Shown here in pieces: positions 43,407 to 56,070 of a DNA stretch of 64,000 nucleotides; position 1 is the first letter of the stretch, and every line of letters begins with the position of its first letter. Under the pieces are notes generated by a model. It was not told the origin of the DNA. It made no database searches and saw nothing but the letters and a program-made list of their open reading frames with translations. This DNA comes from Clytia hemisphaerica. Its lineage: Eukaryota; Cnidaria; Hydrozoa; Leptothecata; Clytiidae. Both the position numbers and the translations under genes were made by a program. The stretch covers positions 62,001 to 126,000 of the forward strand of contig CACVBU010000143.1 of assembly GCA_902728285.1 (NCBI GenBank), written 5' to 3'.

Positions 43407-45540
43407 CACAATCTTGCACAACCCCCTAGTTTTGCACTTTTGCAATTTTTGTACTATGTAGAAGAGAGAGAGGTATGAATAATATTTTATTTTGATATTT
43501 TTTTTCGTAAATAGATGCTCTTTAAATTGTTTTGAAGTTATCAAAAAAGTTAACTTTCTCGTTTTCTTTTTGGATTTTTTGATTTCTCCGCTGCGCTATT
43601 GTTGATAATCGGTAATTAGTTCTTACAAAGTAAACAAGGGATGGCACACATTATGAGAATTTTTTTTTTCTTTTTACCTGTAAACAATAAATAGTGTGTC
43701 AAAGAATTTGTAAGTTTTTGTAAGCAACAATTTTACAGGGGAATAAAGCAGATTTTATTACAAAAAAGCATTCACAGTGTAACTGCTAAGTGTTAACCAA
43801 CCTGGCGAAATTTTCGACTTTAAAAGGTGGTCGTTAACACTACTGATATAGGATCATCTTTTTTGGGTCGATTTTTCAATTTTTGGTTTAAATTAAAGTT
43901 TGAACCTTACTAAACAATATCCCGAAGTTTTATTTGATATAAGGAAGAGGAAAGTGGAAAACTTTAGGTCTTTAGACACCTACCTGAGCAGATCTTGCTG
44001 TCCACCCAAAACGCCCACCCCGCCGCCCGTCACGAAAACCGCATTATTCGCTCTTCTGGTCCTTGGAGCGACTCCAAATTTTTACCGTCGCTACTTCCAC
44101 AAAGAACATTTCCGGAAAATTTTACACCGGTACTGTTAATAGTTCTGGATTTGTGACAACCAAAACAAACCCGCCATCTTGAATCTTGTCAAATTTCAAG
44201 TGTGGATTTTTGGTAAGGGAATAACTGTAGTTTCATGGCTTATTTTCTTGTAGTAAGTGATGGTTTGATGCTTCCATTTTATATAAAGAGCTTCTCAAAA
44301 CTCCAAGGAACATTTTTACTTGATAATCTTTCTAATTTCCTCCCCATTGGGATCAAACTTCAGCGCCACAAATGTGTGACAGGTACGTGAAACGTTTCTT
44401 CTGTTTTCTCTCTCTTTTTAAGTTATTTGATTAATAATTTACTGTTAAAAACGTTCATATTTATCTTCTTAAAACTTTCCATACAGCTTTAGTTGGGAAG
44501 TGATATAGTCGATTTTGATGCATTTCGGGGTTTTCGCAAAAAGTGAAAGTGAAAGTGCTCTTTACTAGACTTGAGCGCAGCTTGTATTTCAAGTAACTGG
44601 GATGGAAATTTGCTTTTCTACAATGAAATGTGTTACTTTAACCAATGAAAAGGTTAGGGAATATTTTTAAATCACTTTTCACCAACTTTTAGCTTTTTCA
44701 CAGGCAAAAGTAAGGTTTACGCAGCTTTTGTGCATGTTTGCGGTAAATCTCAGGGTTCTACGCGAAGCCATGAATTTGCTGACACATGCAAAAAAAATGG
44801 CTTTACTTTCTTTCTTATATTGAAAATTGGATTGGTGCATCAAGTTCAACTGAAATCTGTCAAAAATCCCATATTAAAAGCTTTTTTTCGTCTTTTTACA
44901 GCAATAAATAGTTTTTTCAGGATTGGATGGTCCGATTGACATGAAATTTTCAACACAGCTTCCTCTTATGGAAAGGTGTGATTTGAGTGAAACAGATTTT
45001 TTTTTAAATGTTTTGTTGATTTTATAATTATAAAACTGTTTTTTGGGTTTTTACCCCCTGATTTTATTTTTTTTTCAATTTTTTTTTCACTCAGATCACA
45101 GAAGGTCACTAGGGTAACATAACTGCCAAATATCAAAAGCTAACTCCTTCTGGTTGCTGAGATTTTTCTGCCAAGAGATTTTCGAATCTATTTTTAGAAG
45201 TGACGTCATGACCCCCGTCTGACATTTTTAATTATTTTTTTCTATTTTCAGAACTACATAATAATGAAGTACCATCATACAAAATTTCAACAATATATAT
45301 TAAATAGTTTTTGAGATATTCCATCTTGCTGTGATTTTCGAATGTCCCATTATAAATGTCTAATCTTTTATATAGTCCAAATACTCAATCTTTTTTTTCT
45401 CGACCTATCTCGACTTATACAATCTAAAGTTTTGAATTTCTTGAATATTAATCATTGATCGTTGAGAAGTTGGTTACAATTTTTTAAACGAATCGTCCGT
45501 TTGTCAAAGCAATACAGTGCTTTAATGATACTTGACCACT
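43407..45540. other. Intergenic stretch between the mitochondrial-protein gene and GPCR 1
   Basis: AATAAA at about 43688 and 43742 are candidate poly(A) signals for the upstream gene. No exon is recognised. An acceptor-like CAATACAG lies 26 bp before the GPCR start, allowing a 5' UTR intron. Confidence 0.4.
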
Positions 45541-46437
45541 ATGGATAAAGCGTTATACACAGACGTTGTGGTATGGTTATCAGCCATCCTTTCAATTGTG
45601 GTCGTTATCGTGAATGGTGCTTGTATCTACGTTATCATGGCAAAGAAAAGATTAAGAAAAAAACCACCCATGATCTTTATCTTAAATCTATTATGCACTC
45701 ACTTACTGCAGGGTCTTTTTGTGCTTCCTTCTTATGCTGTGAAAAAATGGAAGAACTATCCAAAGTATTTATATCCTTTTGTATGTAGCACGTGGCGACT
45801 GTCTTACATGTTAACTTTCTATGGGACTTGTATTAATGTCCTGTTAGTCGCTATCGATCGATTTATCGCTACTAAATACTCTTTAAATTCGAAACTATCA
45901 GCAAAGAAATGTCGGATTTCGTGTGGTCTAGCATGGCTCTACATTTCTGTTTTATGCTTGATGCCCTTCATACCGATTAAAAGATCAAAATCATTGGAAA
46001 CCTCGACATGTCTTTATAATCAGCCACATGTTTGGACGATTTTCATGTTGATGTGTAACACAGTGCTCCCTTTTTTAATCATCCTAATCATCTATATCTA
46101 CATAGCGCGCAAAATGAACTCAAGCGCTCAGGAATTATTTGAAGATAAATTTAACCTTGATCGCAGGTTGGCATTGAATCGTAAAATCACGATGCTTACG
46201 ATAAAGATTACGTTGATTTACGGTGTAACGTGGCTCCCTTCTATCGTCTATTACAGTATCGTTACCATAGCACCTCGGACATTCCCGGACGCTTTTTATG
46301 TTTCGGACGCAGAAACTATCATAACGTTCATCAATAAGTACATCACTTTTTTTGATGCAGTTTTTGCACCGATGCTCTATTGCTATAGTAGTAAAGATTT
46401 CCGTAGCGCTATACGGTCCGTTTTACGTCGTAAATAA
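45541..46437 (+). CDS. Rhodopsin-like G-protein-coupled receptor 1 (298 aa, intact, single exon)
   Basis: Start ATG 45541 has A at -3 and G at +4. Seven hydrophobic segments follow a very short N-terminus. Family landmarks: Asn in TM1 (IVNGACIY, about 25), a TM2 motif NLLCTHLLQ in which His replaces the near-universal 2.50 Asp, Cys about 82 and Cys about 158 for the extracellular disulfide, DRF (AIDRFIA, about 106) for E/DRY, Trp in TM4 (about 133), Pro in TM5, TWLP in TM6 for CWxP, and APMLY in TM7 for NPxxY. Loops and tail are short. It should be a plasma-membrane receptor. The ligand cannot be predicted, and loss of 2.50 Asp and 7.49 Asn suggests atypical sodium-site and activation behaviour. 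The frameshifted paralogue at 48167-49112 faces it. Confidence 0.9.
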   Translation: MDKALYTDVVVWLSAILSIVVVIVNGACIYVIMAKKRLRKKPPMIFILNLLCTHLLQGLFVLPSYAVKKWKNYPKYLYPFVCSTWRLSYMLTFYGTCINVLLVAIDRFIATKYSLNSKLSAKKCRISCGLAWLYISVLCLMPFIPIKRSKSLETSTCLYNQPHVWTIFMLMCNTVLPFLIILIIYIYIARKMNSSAQELFEDKFNLDRRLALNRKITMLTIKITLIYGVTWLPSIVYYSIVTIAPRTFPDAFYVSDAETIITFINKYITFFDAVFAPMLYCYSSKDFRSAIRSVLRRK

Positions 46438-48166
46438 AGGAGGGCGTCGTGAATGTAAACAGCGCGTAATGGTGATCTTCCTTTGATTGAAACGAAAGAA
46501 TCAGACACCGTTCTTTACATAGTATAAAATTGAATCTATAATCAATCAGACAAAAATTGAAATTGAAGAATTAAATTGAAGACTTTTTTAGTCTTAAAGA
46601 GCTTACAGAAATATTATTACGACGGAGTCTCTTTAACTCAAACATACTGGGTGTTTAAAAAAAAGTGTACAAGTTTCAAGTAGGATGGTGAGAAAGCTAA
46701 AAATATTATTTATCTAAACTTTTCGCTATCAGAAAGACGAAAGGTTAACTGAAATTTTGAGCTATCATAAATTGTGATGCGACAGTCAGTTAGTTTAAAT
46801 TTTTAATTGCTGTAATTAAGATTTTTCGATTTTAAACGATTCTTTTTTATTCTATTGAAAATCCAAACATTTGAAAAGGCCCTCGAACCTTTAGGTGTTG
46901 AAAAAATTATCAAAAAAAGCTTTTTTTCAGTCTTTTAAAAGCTTGAATTTTTTATCCCCTCTTTTTTTCTCAAAAATGACGCTTTTTCGAAAGAGAATTT
47001 TTTCGAATTTTCTTTATAGCTTTCGAACACACGAAACAAATTTAAAGCATGATAGCTCAGAATTCAAGTTAGCCTTTCCTCTTTTTGAAAGCGCAAAGTT
47101 TAGATTTAAAACACTTTTAGTTTTCTCACGATCCTAATTCAACCCTTTTTTTTGAAACACCCGGTACATAACTCGAATTTTCCTTAACTTGAATTTCTAA
47201 TCGAACAAATTTGTTTTCCCGTGTTGAAGAGGACTGTACTATACTTTACTCCTAACATTGGGAATCCAAATATTGGATTTTCGTAGAATTCACACTCACA
47301 CTTAGAACGCTTTGTTGGTGAATCATGACAAATAGCCAGTAAAACTTTGGAGAATCGGACAAGGAATATACTGTAGAAAGAATCTGAAATGGTTAAATTT
47401 AAGTTTTTTATCTTTCAATGACAGCTTTTATATTACAATTTTAAGATAATCATCATGTAATATTGATGATAAAATCAGGATAAATGAGACTATACAATTA
47501 AATTATTAAAACATAATATTTTTCTTTTCGAATTTTTATTCCCTCCATAAAATCATAGTAGGAAATCGGGGAAGTTTAGGCTCATGCATGTTCTTTTGAA
47601 TTCATGATATGAACCATTGCAATGTCTTTCACGGACCCAACACAGCTGGTTGGTTAAAAGTGACGTATTGACTGATTTTACGTCACTTTCAACCAATCAG
47701 CTATTGTTAGCGAGATTATGTATCGGAGATATTCTACGGCTACGGTTGCGTGGCTGCCCATTCGGTGGCCATGGTGTCCCTCGGGTCCGTCACCAAAATC
47801 GAAATGTGTTGTCCACTTTGCCTTAATCAAAAAAACCGTAAAGCCGTAATGCCGTAGTTTTCAAATCGATACCGCCAATACTACTCGCTGCCGCTTTATT
47901 GAGATTCCAGCCATAATCTAGCACGGTCCATATTATTGATCTTTATAGTAATATATTATTGATGTTCATAGCTCCTTTTACCAAGGATTACACCATTTCA
48001 CATAAACTTTATGCTCTTTTGACAGCGTTGTGAAAGAGCCCCTGCAATAACTAATAACATAAATTTAAAGTGATTTGCTCCGATTAATTCAAAAGCTTGA
48101 GGCAGCTAAGGAATTGTTTCCACGGTTGCCCACTGTGTATAACACGGTATTTGAACTGTCCACATT
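46438..48166. other. Stretch between the convergent GPCRs
   Basis: AATAAA overlaps the GPCR 1 stop region. An inverted repeat (GGTTAAAAGTGACGTA with TACGTCACTTTCAACC) lies at about 47652-47690, next to a GCGAGATTATGTAT MITE end. No further gene is seen. Confidence 0.45.
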
Positions 48167-49112
48167 TCATTCGGAAGAAGTGTTTCCGTTAATCACGATG
48201 ACCGCTTGTGTTTGAAATTCGGATTGTTCAGGTCGAATAGCGGAAGTGTCCATGCAGAACAGGTCCATTACCGTTTTACGGAAGAAAGTGTTCAAATAAC
48301 AGTAGAGAACGGGTGAAGTGATTCCTTCAACAAATTTGATATATTTGAGGAAGAAACTTATGTATTGGTCCTCTGCTGAGTCGTAATAAGAATCACTGAA
48401 GACTTCTGGGAATAGCGATTGTATGAGGTAGAAGATGATTGACGGTAACCAAGCGATTCCGTACGTTGCTACGAGAATCATTGTGTTTCGAGTGATTCGT
48501 TTGTTCGATTTTGAGATTGAAACCATTCCTCCAGATTGTGATGTTTTTGTTTTTCAGTTTCTCGAATCGTCTTAAACACACCATGATGTAGGTGTAGATT
48601 CCGACTATAACGAGACAGGGTAGGAAACAGTTCACCAGAAGCATGAAGCGACCCACTGTGGGGGAGGGTTGTATGAACACTTCTCCGTACGGAAGGCGAA
48701 CGGTATACAACACATAGTGATGATGTAGACCCATACTAACGCAAGGACGTACGTGACTACGTTTACTTGTAACCGTTGTACGATATTTCATCTTCAAACG
48801 GAACGCTAAGAAGCGGTCTAGAGAGATGAGAGAAACGCAGAAACATGCTATGTAAAAGGTGAGAATGTAGAAAAAACGAAATCCACTGCAAACAAAATTC
48901 GAGTTAGTTTCAGGTAATCGTTTGAGCGCGTAGAATGGCATTGTAGCGACCGCTTGAAGGATATGCATCGAAAGCAGGTTAGCGGTGAGGATTGAGGAGG
49001 GTTTTGAACGTAGTTGTTGATTGCGGACGATGATGGAAACACAGAAAACGTTGAGGATGAAGACGAGGACTGCCGTGATCGATAGAATGACTACCACTGT
49101 CACTCCGTCCAT
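48167..49112 (-). pseudogene. GPCR 2, frameshifted paralogue of GPCR 1
   Basis: All seven helices can be found, but in more than one frame. Start ATG 49112 lies 3 bases after an acceptor-like CATTTCAG, so a 5' UTR intron is likely. TM1-TM3 are in one frame: FILNVFCVSII, NLLSMHILQ (His at 2.50, as in GPCR 1), ISLDRFLAF. TM4 (VLALVWVYIITMCCIPFAF) lies in a second frame entered near 48750 and left near 48655. TM5 (LLVNCFLPCLVIVGIYTYI) returns to the first frame. A third shift near 48535 leads to TM6-TM7 (YGIAWLPSIIFYLI; TSPVLYCYLNTFFR). Three indels without other stops could mean a recent pseudogene or long-read assembly errors. Confidence 0.75.
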
Positions 49113-51156
49113 TGTCTGAAATGATAAAAGATAAATATAATGAAACATTCAGTAGTTTACTGAATGTATTATGAGATCAAGATCATGGTTTATTATTACA
49201 TCGAGACATTCGAAACAAAAGCACCATAACTACCTATCTTGGCTTTTGTAGAATAACTCTTCCTGAATCATATTTTTAGGTTTTTCAACGAACTAGATTG
49301 TCTGCATTAATAATGTCGATAGGTTGTTTTTTATTTATGTCACCTACCTTTTTGAAAGACTTCTCTAAATCCTACTGCCCGGAGGACATGAAATTATTTC
49401 ATCAGACAGTTCAATGAATATTTATTTTTTGGATGATTAAGCTCTGTTACAAAATAGATTCCATGCGTTTTCTAATTAAAGGGAGGATATAACTTTCCGT
49501 ATTTGTACGGTAAATCACTTTTTAGAAAAAAGCAACAGAAACCGCTGATATCGCTGTTTGAAAGTTAATGGATTTTTAATTCATGTAAATCTGGATTAAT
49601 ATAATATTTAACAACTCTCTTATTTCAAGTAAAAATTAAAAATTGGCAGCTCTTATATTATGAAAATGAAACAGCTCTGTCCTTCTTAAAACGCCATGTT
49701 ACATCATTATTTAGTCGTATCACACTGTTAACCAAGAAATATTAAAACTTCCTTTCCTATACGAGAATTTTTCGAATTATTCGTATCAATTAGTAAACAA
49801 GTTATATCTGTTTTTTTTGCTCGAAAAACTTTGTGAATATCATTTAGAACTTTAAGGTGTTTCATACTTCATAAATAATATTCTTCTTTCGACTTGTCTC
49901 ACAGAATATTCACACGGCTGGCCTTTACATTTTCAAAAATCTTTGTCATAAAGTAAATTTACGCCCGTATTTCCAACAATAATCGACGGCAGCACTAAAA
50001 CAAGATGAAGATCCAGAGGACTTAACTCTTTAACTCCCAAATACGGGATGGAAAAGATTTAGTATAGTACTTTGTCACTCTCTAGTCAGCCATTGATGTT
50101 AGGGAATACGTCACAATATTTGAAAGTCTACTGAGGAACCTTTATAAAATGTTTTACGTTTTTTACTTCGAAATAGAAGCTAACTAAACGAGTCTTATTT
50201 TGTCATGTCATGACTATCCATATGACTTCTTTCGTTCAAGTTAAATTTCGTGCCCAATAAAACTCTAAAGTGCTGAATTCCCTCCGATATAATTTCGATG
50301 ACACTTATTCCATATTATTCTTTCGAGCCCGGAGTCATGCTTTTACTGTCAGAACTTCAATCAGCAACCTGACACTGTGCTTTCGGTTCGCCCCTTAAGT
50401 CCGTGTCATTCTCACCTGATTTCTCAATCTGCAATCCTATTTTAAATATCTAAAGTTACTGTAAGTCAAAGGTCTTGTGTTTGATACTTCTCATCGAAAT
50501 CTTCTCTGTTATAAAGGTAACCCCTTACGTGTCCTATCCATCTTAATATCTGCCATAGGTCTATTGAAACCAAATCTTATTTATGGATCTATATAAATGA
50601 CTGCTAATGATGATTAATCTGATTAAGCTGATTTTATAAATAAACTGTTTTATAAGCGTTGTTATGACTGAGTAGAAACCCTTTGGAAAAATCTGCAAGC
50701 CATAATCTGCAAGACACCTTCCTCTTTTATGGGAAAATCTGCAAGCCATAACCTGCAAGACACCTTCCTCTTTATATAGTACTTTGTTAAGATAATCTTT
50801 ATAAGTATTTTCGTTTTCCTGAACAAATTTTGACAGACCAATTTTCCGAAATTCCGGTAAATTCAAGGAACATAATTTTCTTCAAATTAGAGAAAAAGTC
50901 GAAATTACAGAGATGTTTTATTCGAAATTACAGCTGAAAGGACCAATATTGACTGTAACATTTTCGAAAGAAGGTTTCTTTGAGTTCGTGATCAAGTAAC
51001 GTGAGTTAGAGCTCTAACTTTTGACAAATGAAAAATTAAAATTTTTTGAAAGTTAAAATTTTTGAAAAGTTTAAGATGAGGCCAACTCTGTCTCTATTTC
51101 AGCAGCTCTCTACTCATCTAAGGAAAAAGTTATTCTTACATGTCTTCAGTATAGTG
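49113..51156. other. Gene-poor stretch
   Basis: Apart from a two-copy 47-bp tandem repeat at 50687-50780, I see nothing supportable. Confidence 0.45.
50687..50780 (+). repeat. Two-copy 47-bp tandem repeat
   Basis: AAAATCTGCAAGCCATAATC and ACACCTTCCTCTTT recur once with few differences. Confidence 0.8.
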
Positions 51157-51158
51157 TA

Positions 51159-51403
51159 CACGTTTTTTTTTTATAAGAACAAACTATATAAGAACATAAG
51201 GCTTCGAGGCCCAAAAATTTAAGAACATTCTAAGGCTTTGGAGACTTAAAAACATGCATTTTCTTAAGAAATTACATCAAAATGCTCAGAAAATGCTGAA
51301 AATAAGAACATTTTAAGAACATTTTTAGGCTTCAAATCCAAAAAACTAAGAACATCCGAAGGCTTCGAAAATTTTTGACGTTCTTATAATAAAAAAAAAC
51401 GTG
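51159..51403. mobile_element. TA-flanked MITE of the CACGTTTTTT family (best copy)
   Basis: TA at 51157-51158 and 51404-51405. The ends are CACG then a T-run and TTATAAGAACAAAC; the right end is the complement CGTG. TAAGAACAT, GGCTTCGA and TTAAGAACAT motifs recur through the element. 245 bp, non-coding. Confidence 0.7.
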
Positions 51404-52312
51404 TATCCACATAAAATGACGAAATTATATCGCAACAATCCTATCTAGTTTTAAATCTCTTCTACAGTGATATAGAATCTAAGTAAAGTCTTTTCAAAAT
51501 TACTAACACTAGCCATGTATACTCTAAGTGAATATCAATTTATAAAAAGATCGATAATAATTGGTAATGTTGTTATAACTGATGTCGCTGGTTAAGATTA
51601 AAATTCAATTATCGTAAAATGGTATCTTTTATCAAAAACATTACAAGCTAGGTGAGGGAAATTAAAAATAATTTTTTCTCAATACAAAAAAAGCTTAGCG
51701 GTGTATTAATCGGTTCCGAAATAGTTTGAAATGGTCACCACAGCGCTTTTTAAAAATATTAACAGTATTAGCTTAGGTAACCTTACTGATTTAGATCAAA
51801 ATTTTTTTTTTATCAGCCAACAACGGCCATCAGATTTACAGGTCTTCTTAAAATAATTAATAACAACCCAATGAAAATGGGGAGTGAATTTGAGCATAGT
51901 CCGTATAAAAAACCCCGGTCTGGAAGCCTTTTGTTTCTTTCCATTTTTTCTTACTTGAACTTGCGTTATGAAATTGGTTTGTTTTGCTCACTTTTTGATT
52001 ATGTGATTAAATCTTAAACCAATCCCAAGAGGAGTACTTGGTAACGTCATCAAAAACTGAGCAAATCGATTTTTATCTTTTGATATTAACAAAGGAAAAA
52101 GATAACAAAAAGTTAAAACAATAAGCTTCTAGACCAGGGTTTTTTATACGGATATGATTTGAGTAAATTTAAGGTGGTACTTATAATTAACAGAGTTAAT
52201 TTCAGAAACCTCATTTTGTAGAGCGTTTTAATTGCAGGAACCACGCATGTAATTGCTATGAAATTCTTCCGCTATCAAATCTCCTTTTAGTTCTATTCCA
52301 TCCCACTTTTTT

Positions 52313-53420
52313 TGACCTACCCCGGTGGGGTGGAGGTCCTATAAATTAACCTTTGTCCGTCCGTCCGTTCGTTCGTTTGTTCGTTATTAGCTTTCCTCGT
52401 GATTGGTTCATCAGTTTTTTCTGATTTTTTGCACAAAGATGTGTAACTATAAGCCCTCGAATGTGACGGAGCCCGATTTTCGAAAAAAAAATTTTGGGGC
52501 AAATTGGGGCCACAAAACGGCTAAAAAACGGGTTTTTTGGACTTTGTGAAAAATTGGATCATTAACTTTTCCTGATTTTTTGCATGAAAGTAGGGTACCA
52601 TCTTAGGTAAAAGATGGCTCAAGCAAATTTTTTCAAAAAAATTTTGTTGGCTCAAAAAACGCATGTTTATATATAAGAATCACTATTCAGGAGCATACAT
52701 CAATGTTCTTAGTTAAATTACTCAATTTTTTTATGAGATAGATGTTTTTTTTGCTCATGAGGGCTTACTTTTGAAGAATGTGTGTGTTTAGACATGAAAT
52801 TTTGGTTTCTTGGCGTGTTTTTATAGAAAAACTGGCCAAATTCAATATTTATTTATAAGCAAATTATCAATTACTTAGGTATTAGCTTTTCTCGAGATTG
52901 GCTCTTTGATTCTTTATGATTTTTTGCACAAAGATGCATAACTATAAACCCTCGAATGTGACGGAGCCCGACTTTCAAAAAAAAATCTTTTGGGTAAATT
53001 TGGGCCAACAAACGGCTAAAAAACGGGTTTTTTGGACTTTGTGAAAAATTGGATCATTAACTTTTTCTGATTTTTTGCATGAAAATAGGGTACCATCATA
53101 GGTAAAAGATGGCTCAAGCAAATTTTTTTGAAAAAACGCATGTTTATCTATAAGAATCACTATTAATAAGCATACATCAATGTTCTTAGCCAAATTACTC
53201 AATCTTTTATGAGAGATGTATTTTTGCTCACAAAGTCTTGAATAATGAATATAAAAGAACATTTCAAGAGCATGAAATTTTGGATTCTAAACGTTTTTTT
53301 TATAAGAAACAAACGACTAATTTTAATAGATCGTCACTATTTGTGTTCTGAATGATTGTTTAATGGACACGCTTATGTAGATATCAATTATATGTGTTAA
53401 ATGCATAACCAGGTAGGTCC
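52313..53420 (+). repeat. 1.1-kb repeat with GACCTACC ends, copy 1
   Basis: It starts TGACCTACC, then AAATTAACCTTTGTCCG, a CCGT/CGTT microsatellite and tandem degenerate units of about 140 bp or more, each with TCTGATTTTTTGCA, TGTGACGGAGCCCGA and a GC-rich GGCTAAAAAACGGG core. It ends CAGGTAGGTCC. Copy 2 follows at 53855-55003. Open frames here are repeat artefacts. Confidence 0.6.
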
Positions 53421-53469
53421 ATAAAAGTATCACTTGTTGAGAGGGATAAATCGTCGAAAAAGAGACGTT

Positions 53470-53660
53470 GTAACTATGTCGTTTGAATGTTGGTTGCAGA
53501 CCGAATTAATTGCGACATGAATTCGACCTAACTCTGATGCCGCTTCCCTACTAGGCCGACAGAGGATATTTAAGGTCGAACATGAAAAACGCTCGATTTA
53601 CATCGAATTCATGTCGCAATTAAGTCGATCTTCGACCAACATTCAAACGACGTAGTAACC
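53470..53660. mobile_element. Small inverted-repeat MITE
   Basis: GTCGTTTGAATGTTGGTTGC and AATTGCGACATGAATTCGA on the left pair with TCGAATTCATGTCGCAATT and ACCAACATTCAAACGAC on the right. The extreme ends and TSD are unclear. It lies between the two copies of the 1.1-kb repeat. Confidence 0.65.
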
Positions 53661-53854
53661 CTGGATACGTTTTTTACGTCGGTAATTTGAACATAAAACT
53701 GACGTCATAAAATAAGAACAGGATAACAACAATGTGAGGCTTAAAAAGTGCCAAAAATAAGAACACTCGATTCTCAATTAAGTTTTATTGGTATCTGTAA
53801 AAAAGACAGAGTATAATTAGAAAAGGTTTTTAGTCCCCTGAGAAAGTCTTTTTG

Positions 53855-55003
53855 GACCTACCTAAGGTAGTCAGTCCTTTAAATTAACCCTTGTCCGTTC
53901 GTTCGTTCGTTCGTCCGTTCGTTCGTCCGTTCGTTCGTCTGTTGCCAGCTTTTCTCGAGATTGGCTCATTAGTTTTTTCTAATTTTTTGCACAATGATGC
54001 AAAATGGAAATGCCCAAAATGTGACGGAGCCCGATTTTCGAAAAAAAAAATTTTCCGGCCGAAAATGGCGGAAATATGCCGTAAAACTGGTTTTTCGGCA
54101 TTTTCTCGAGATTTCATCATTAGTTTTTTCTGATTTTTTGCTCAAAGATGCGTATTAACAATGCCCAAAACATGGCCGAGTCCGATTTTTAAGAAAAAAT
54201 TTTTTCCGGTGGAAAATGCCTGAAATTTGCCGGAAATCGCCGTTTTTCTAGATTTTCATTGGACTTTTCCATATAATTGGTTGTTTTTTCATTCAAAAAG
54301 ATTATTAATAGCAATGCCCACCACAAAGCATGTTTCAATTTTCAATAAAATTGATTTTTGAAGCCGGAACTTTCTAAAAATCGCCGGAACAGCCGATTTT
54401 CGCCGGAAAAACGGTATTTCTTGAATTTCTTGAGCTGTACTTTATATTTTTCATGAAATGAAATTTTGCACACTGATGCAAAATGTCAATACCTAAATTG
54501 TGACGGAGCCCGATTTTCGAAAAACATTTTTTTTTTCCGGCCGAAAATGCCGGAAATATGCCGGAAAAAACCGTTTTGTTTTTTTTGACTTTTTCTCGAA
54601 TTTTCATTTTTAGTTTTTTCTGATTTTTTGCAGAAAGATGCGTATTCGCAATGCTCAAAAAATGGCCGAGTTCGATTTTTGAGAAAAAATTTTTTCCAGT
54701 TGCCGGAAATCGCCGTTTTTGCAGATTTTTATTGGATTTTTTCCTTGTATTTCTATGTTTTTCACACAAAAACATTATTGATAACAATGCTCACCATCAA
54801 GCATGATTCAATTGTCAATAAAACTGATTTTTGCGACCAGAACTTCCTATTTGTTTTTTCCCTACAACCCTTCTCTCTCCCCCCCATCAACAATCAATGA
54901 TGAATTTATTGTGTTGTGTATTTTCGCTAAATGCTATATTTTCTGTCTGATTTTTTTCATTTTTCTTTTCGCATTGCTAACTAACTTTCATCATCAGGTA
55001 GGT
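53855..55003 (+). repeat. 1.1-kb repeat with GACCTACC ends, copy 2
   Basis: GGACCTACCTAAGG opens it and TCAGGTAGGTCC closes it. The internal units include CCGGCCGAAAATG and GCCGGAAATCGCCGTTTTT. It shares the CGTTCGTTCGTC microsatellite and the TGTGACGGAGCCCGATTTT motif with copy 1. Confidence 0.6.
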
Positions 55004-55819
55004 CCATTCAGCATGTTGCTTGTTAACTGTGCATTTCTTTTCCTTTTAATCGCATCCGAGTGCAATTTCTGGATAGAAAAGCACTATACATTTTTTATTA
55101 GAACCAAGTTTATAAGAGCATTTAGGCTGAAATCTTACTAAAAAATAGAACATCTTAAGAACATACCCAGCCTGAAAGCAAGGAAAGTTTAAAATGAAGG
55201 TGATACATGAATCATCTTAGTCTCACGTTTTTACAAAAGTGGAAAAGTATTGTACATAATTTTAACAAGATTTCAAATGCTCAAAGGTACTATTGGTACT
55301 GTACTAATCAATTCAGGTAATAATCTGAAGATGAGAAGTATATCTCGAAATATATTACGAGAAAAAATTCTTGGTAACATCCACTTCAATACCCTTTTGA
55401 CTTAATTGATCTCAAAATTTAAGAACATCAAAGAAGTTAAGAATATCCGTGATGAAATTTTTACACCATTCTTATAAAAAAAGTGTGTAGTTCAGTAACT
55501 TAAAGCTTGGTAAGATTATTTTTTGAAAGATGAGATCATGCAAGGAGATTCCACTACTGAGCAAACATGTGATAAAACATTTTGTTGTTTGTTTTGGTAA
55601 CGCGAGATAACGGTATCAAAATTTGTTAATTCTTGTTACTTTATTGTGCTATGTTTGCAATTTTTTTATTCTGGACGAAGGTAAAGGTTGTGTGGTACAA
55701 TTTTGTTTGTGGAAAATGTATCTTGAGGTGTTGTGGTGTTGTGGTGTTGTGGTGGTTCAAGTATACCGTTTAGTAACTGGAGTGACAATAAACTTAGGCC
55801 ATTGTAGCAGTGCAAGTTT
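55004..55819. other. Non-coding stretch
   Basis: Short remnants of the CACGTTTTTT family (TTTATAAGAGCATTTAGGCT near 55110; CATTCTTATAAAAAAAGTGT near 55477) and a TTGTGGTGTTGTGG simple repeat near 55730. No gene is seen. Confidence 0.45.
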
Positions 55820-56068
55820 ATTTTTTGTGTATAAGAACTTTTAAAATTATTAAAGCCTTCGGATGTTTTTAACTTTTTTAGTTTTAAGCCTGAAAATGTT
55901 CTTAACAATGTTCTTATTTATTTTCGCCTAACAATGTTCTAATTTATTTTTGTCCATTTTCTTAAGAAATCGAGTCCACGAAGCCTTAAAATGATCTTAA
56001 CTTGTTCTTAACAATGTGGCCATCGAAGCCTTATGTTCTTATACAGTTTGTTCTTATAAAAAAACGTG
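55820..56068. mobile_element. CACGTTTTTT family MITE, copy near 56 kb
   Basis: The right end AAAAAAACGTG is followed by TA at 56069-56070. Internal GTTCTTAACAATGTTCTTAT and GAAGCCTTATGTTCTTAT mirror the copy at 51159. The left end is approximate. Confidence 0.55.
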
Positions 56069-56070
56069 TA

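Noticed and set aside
45532-45540. Upstream TTG as start of GPCR 1
   Set aside because: In a eukaryotic gene the ATG at 45541, in good context, is the expected start.
53884-54787. Several overlapping open frames rich in Arg/Lys/Phe
   Set aside because: They translate the CGTT microsatellite and the stacked repeats of the GACCTACC-ended element.
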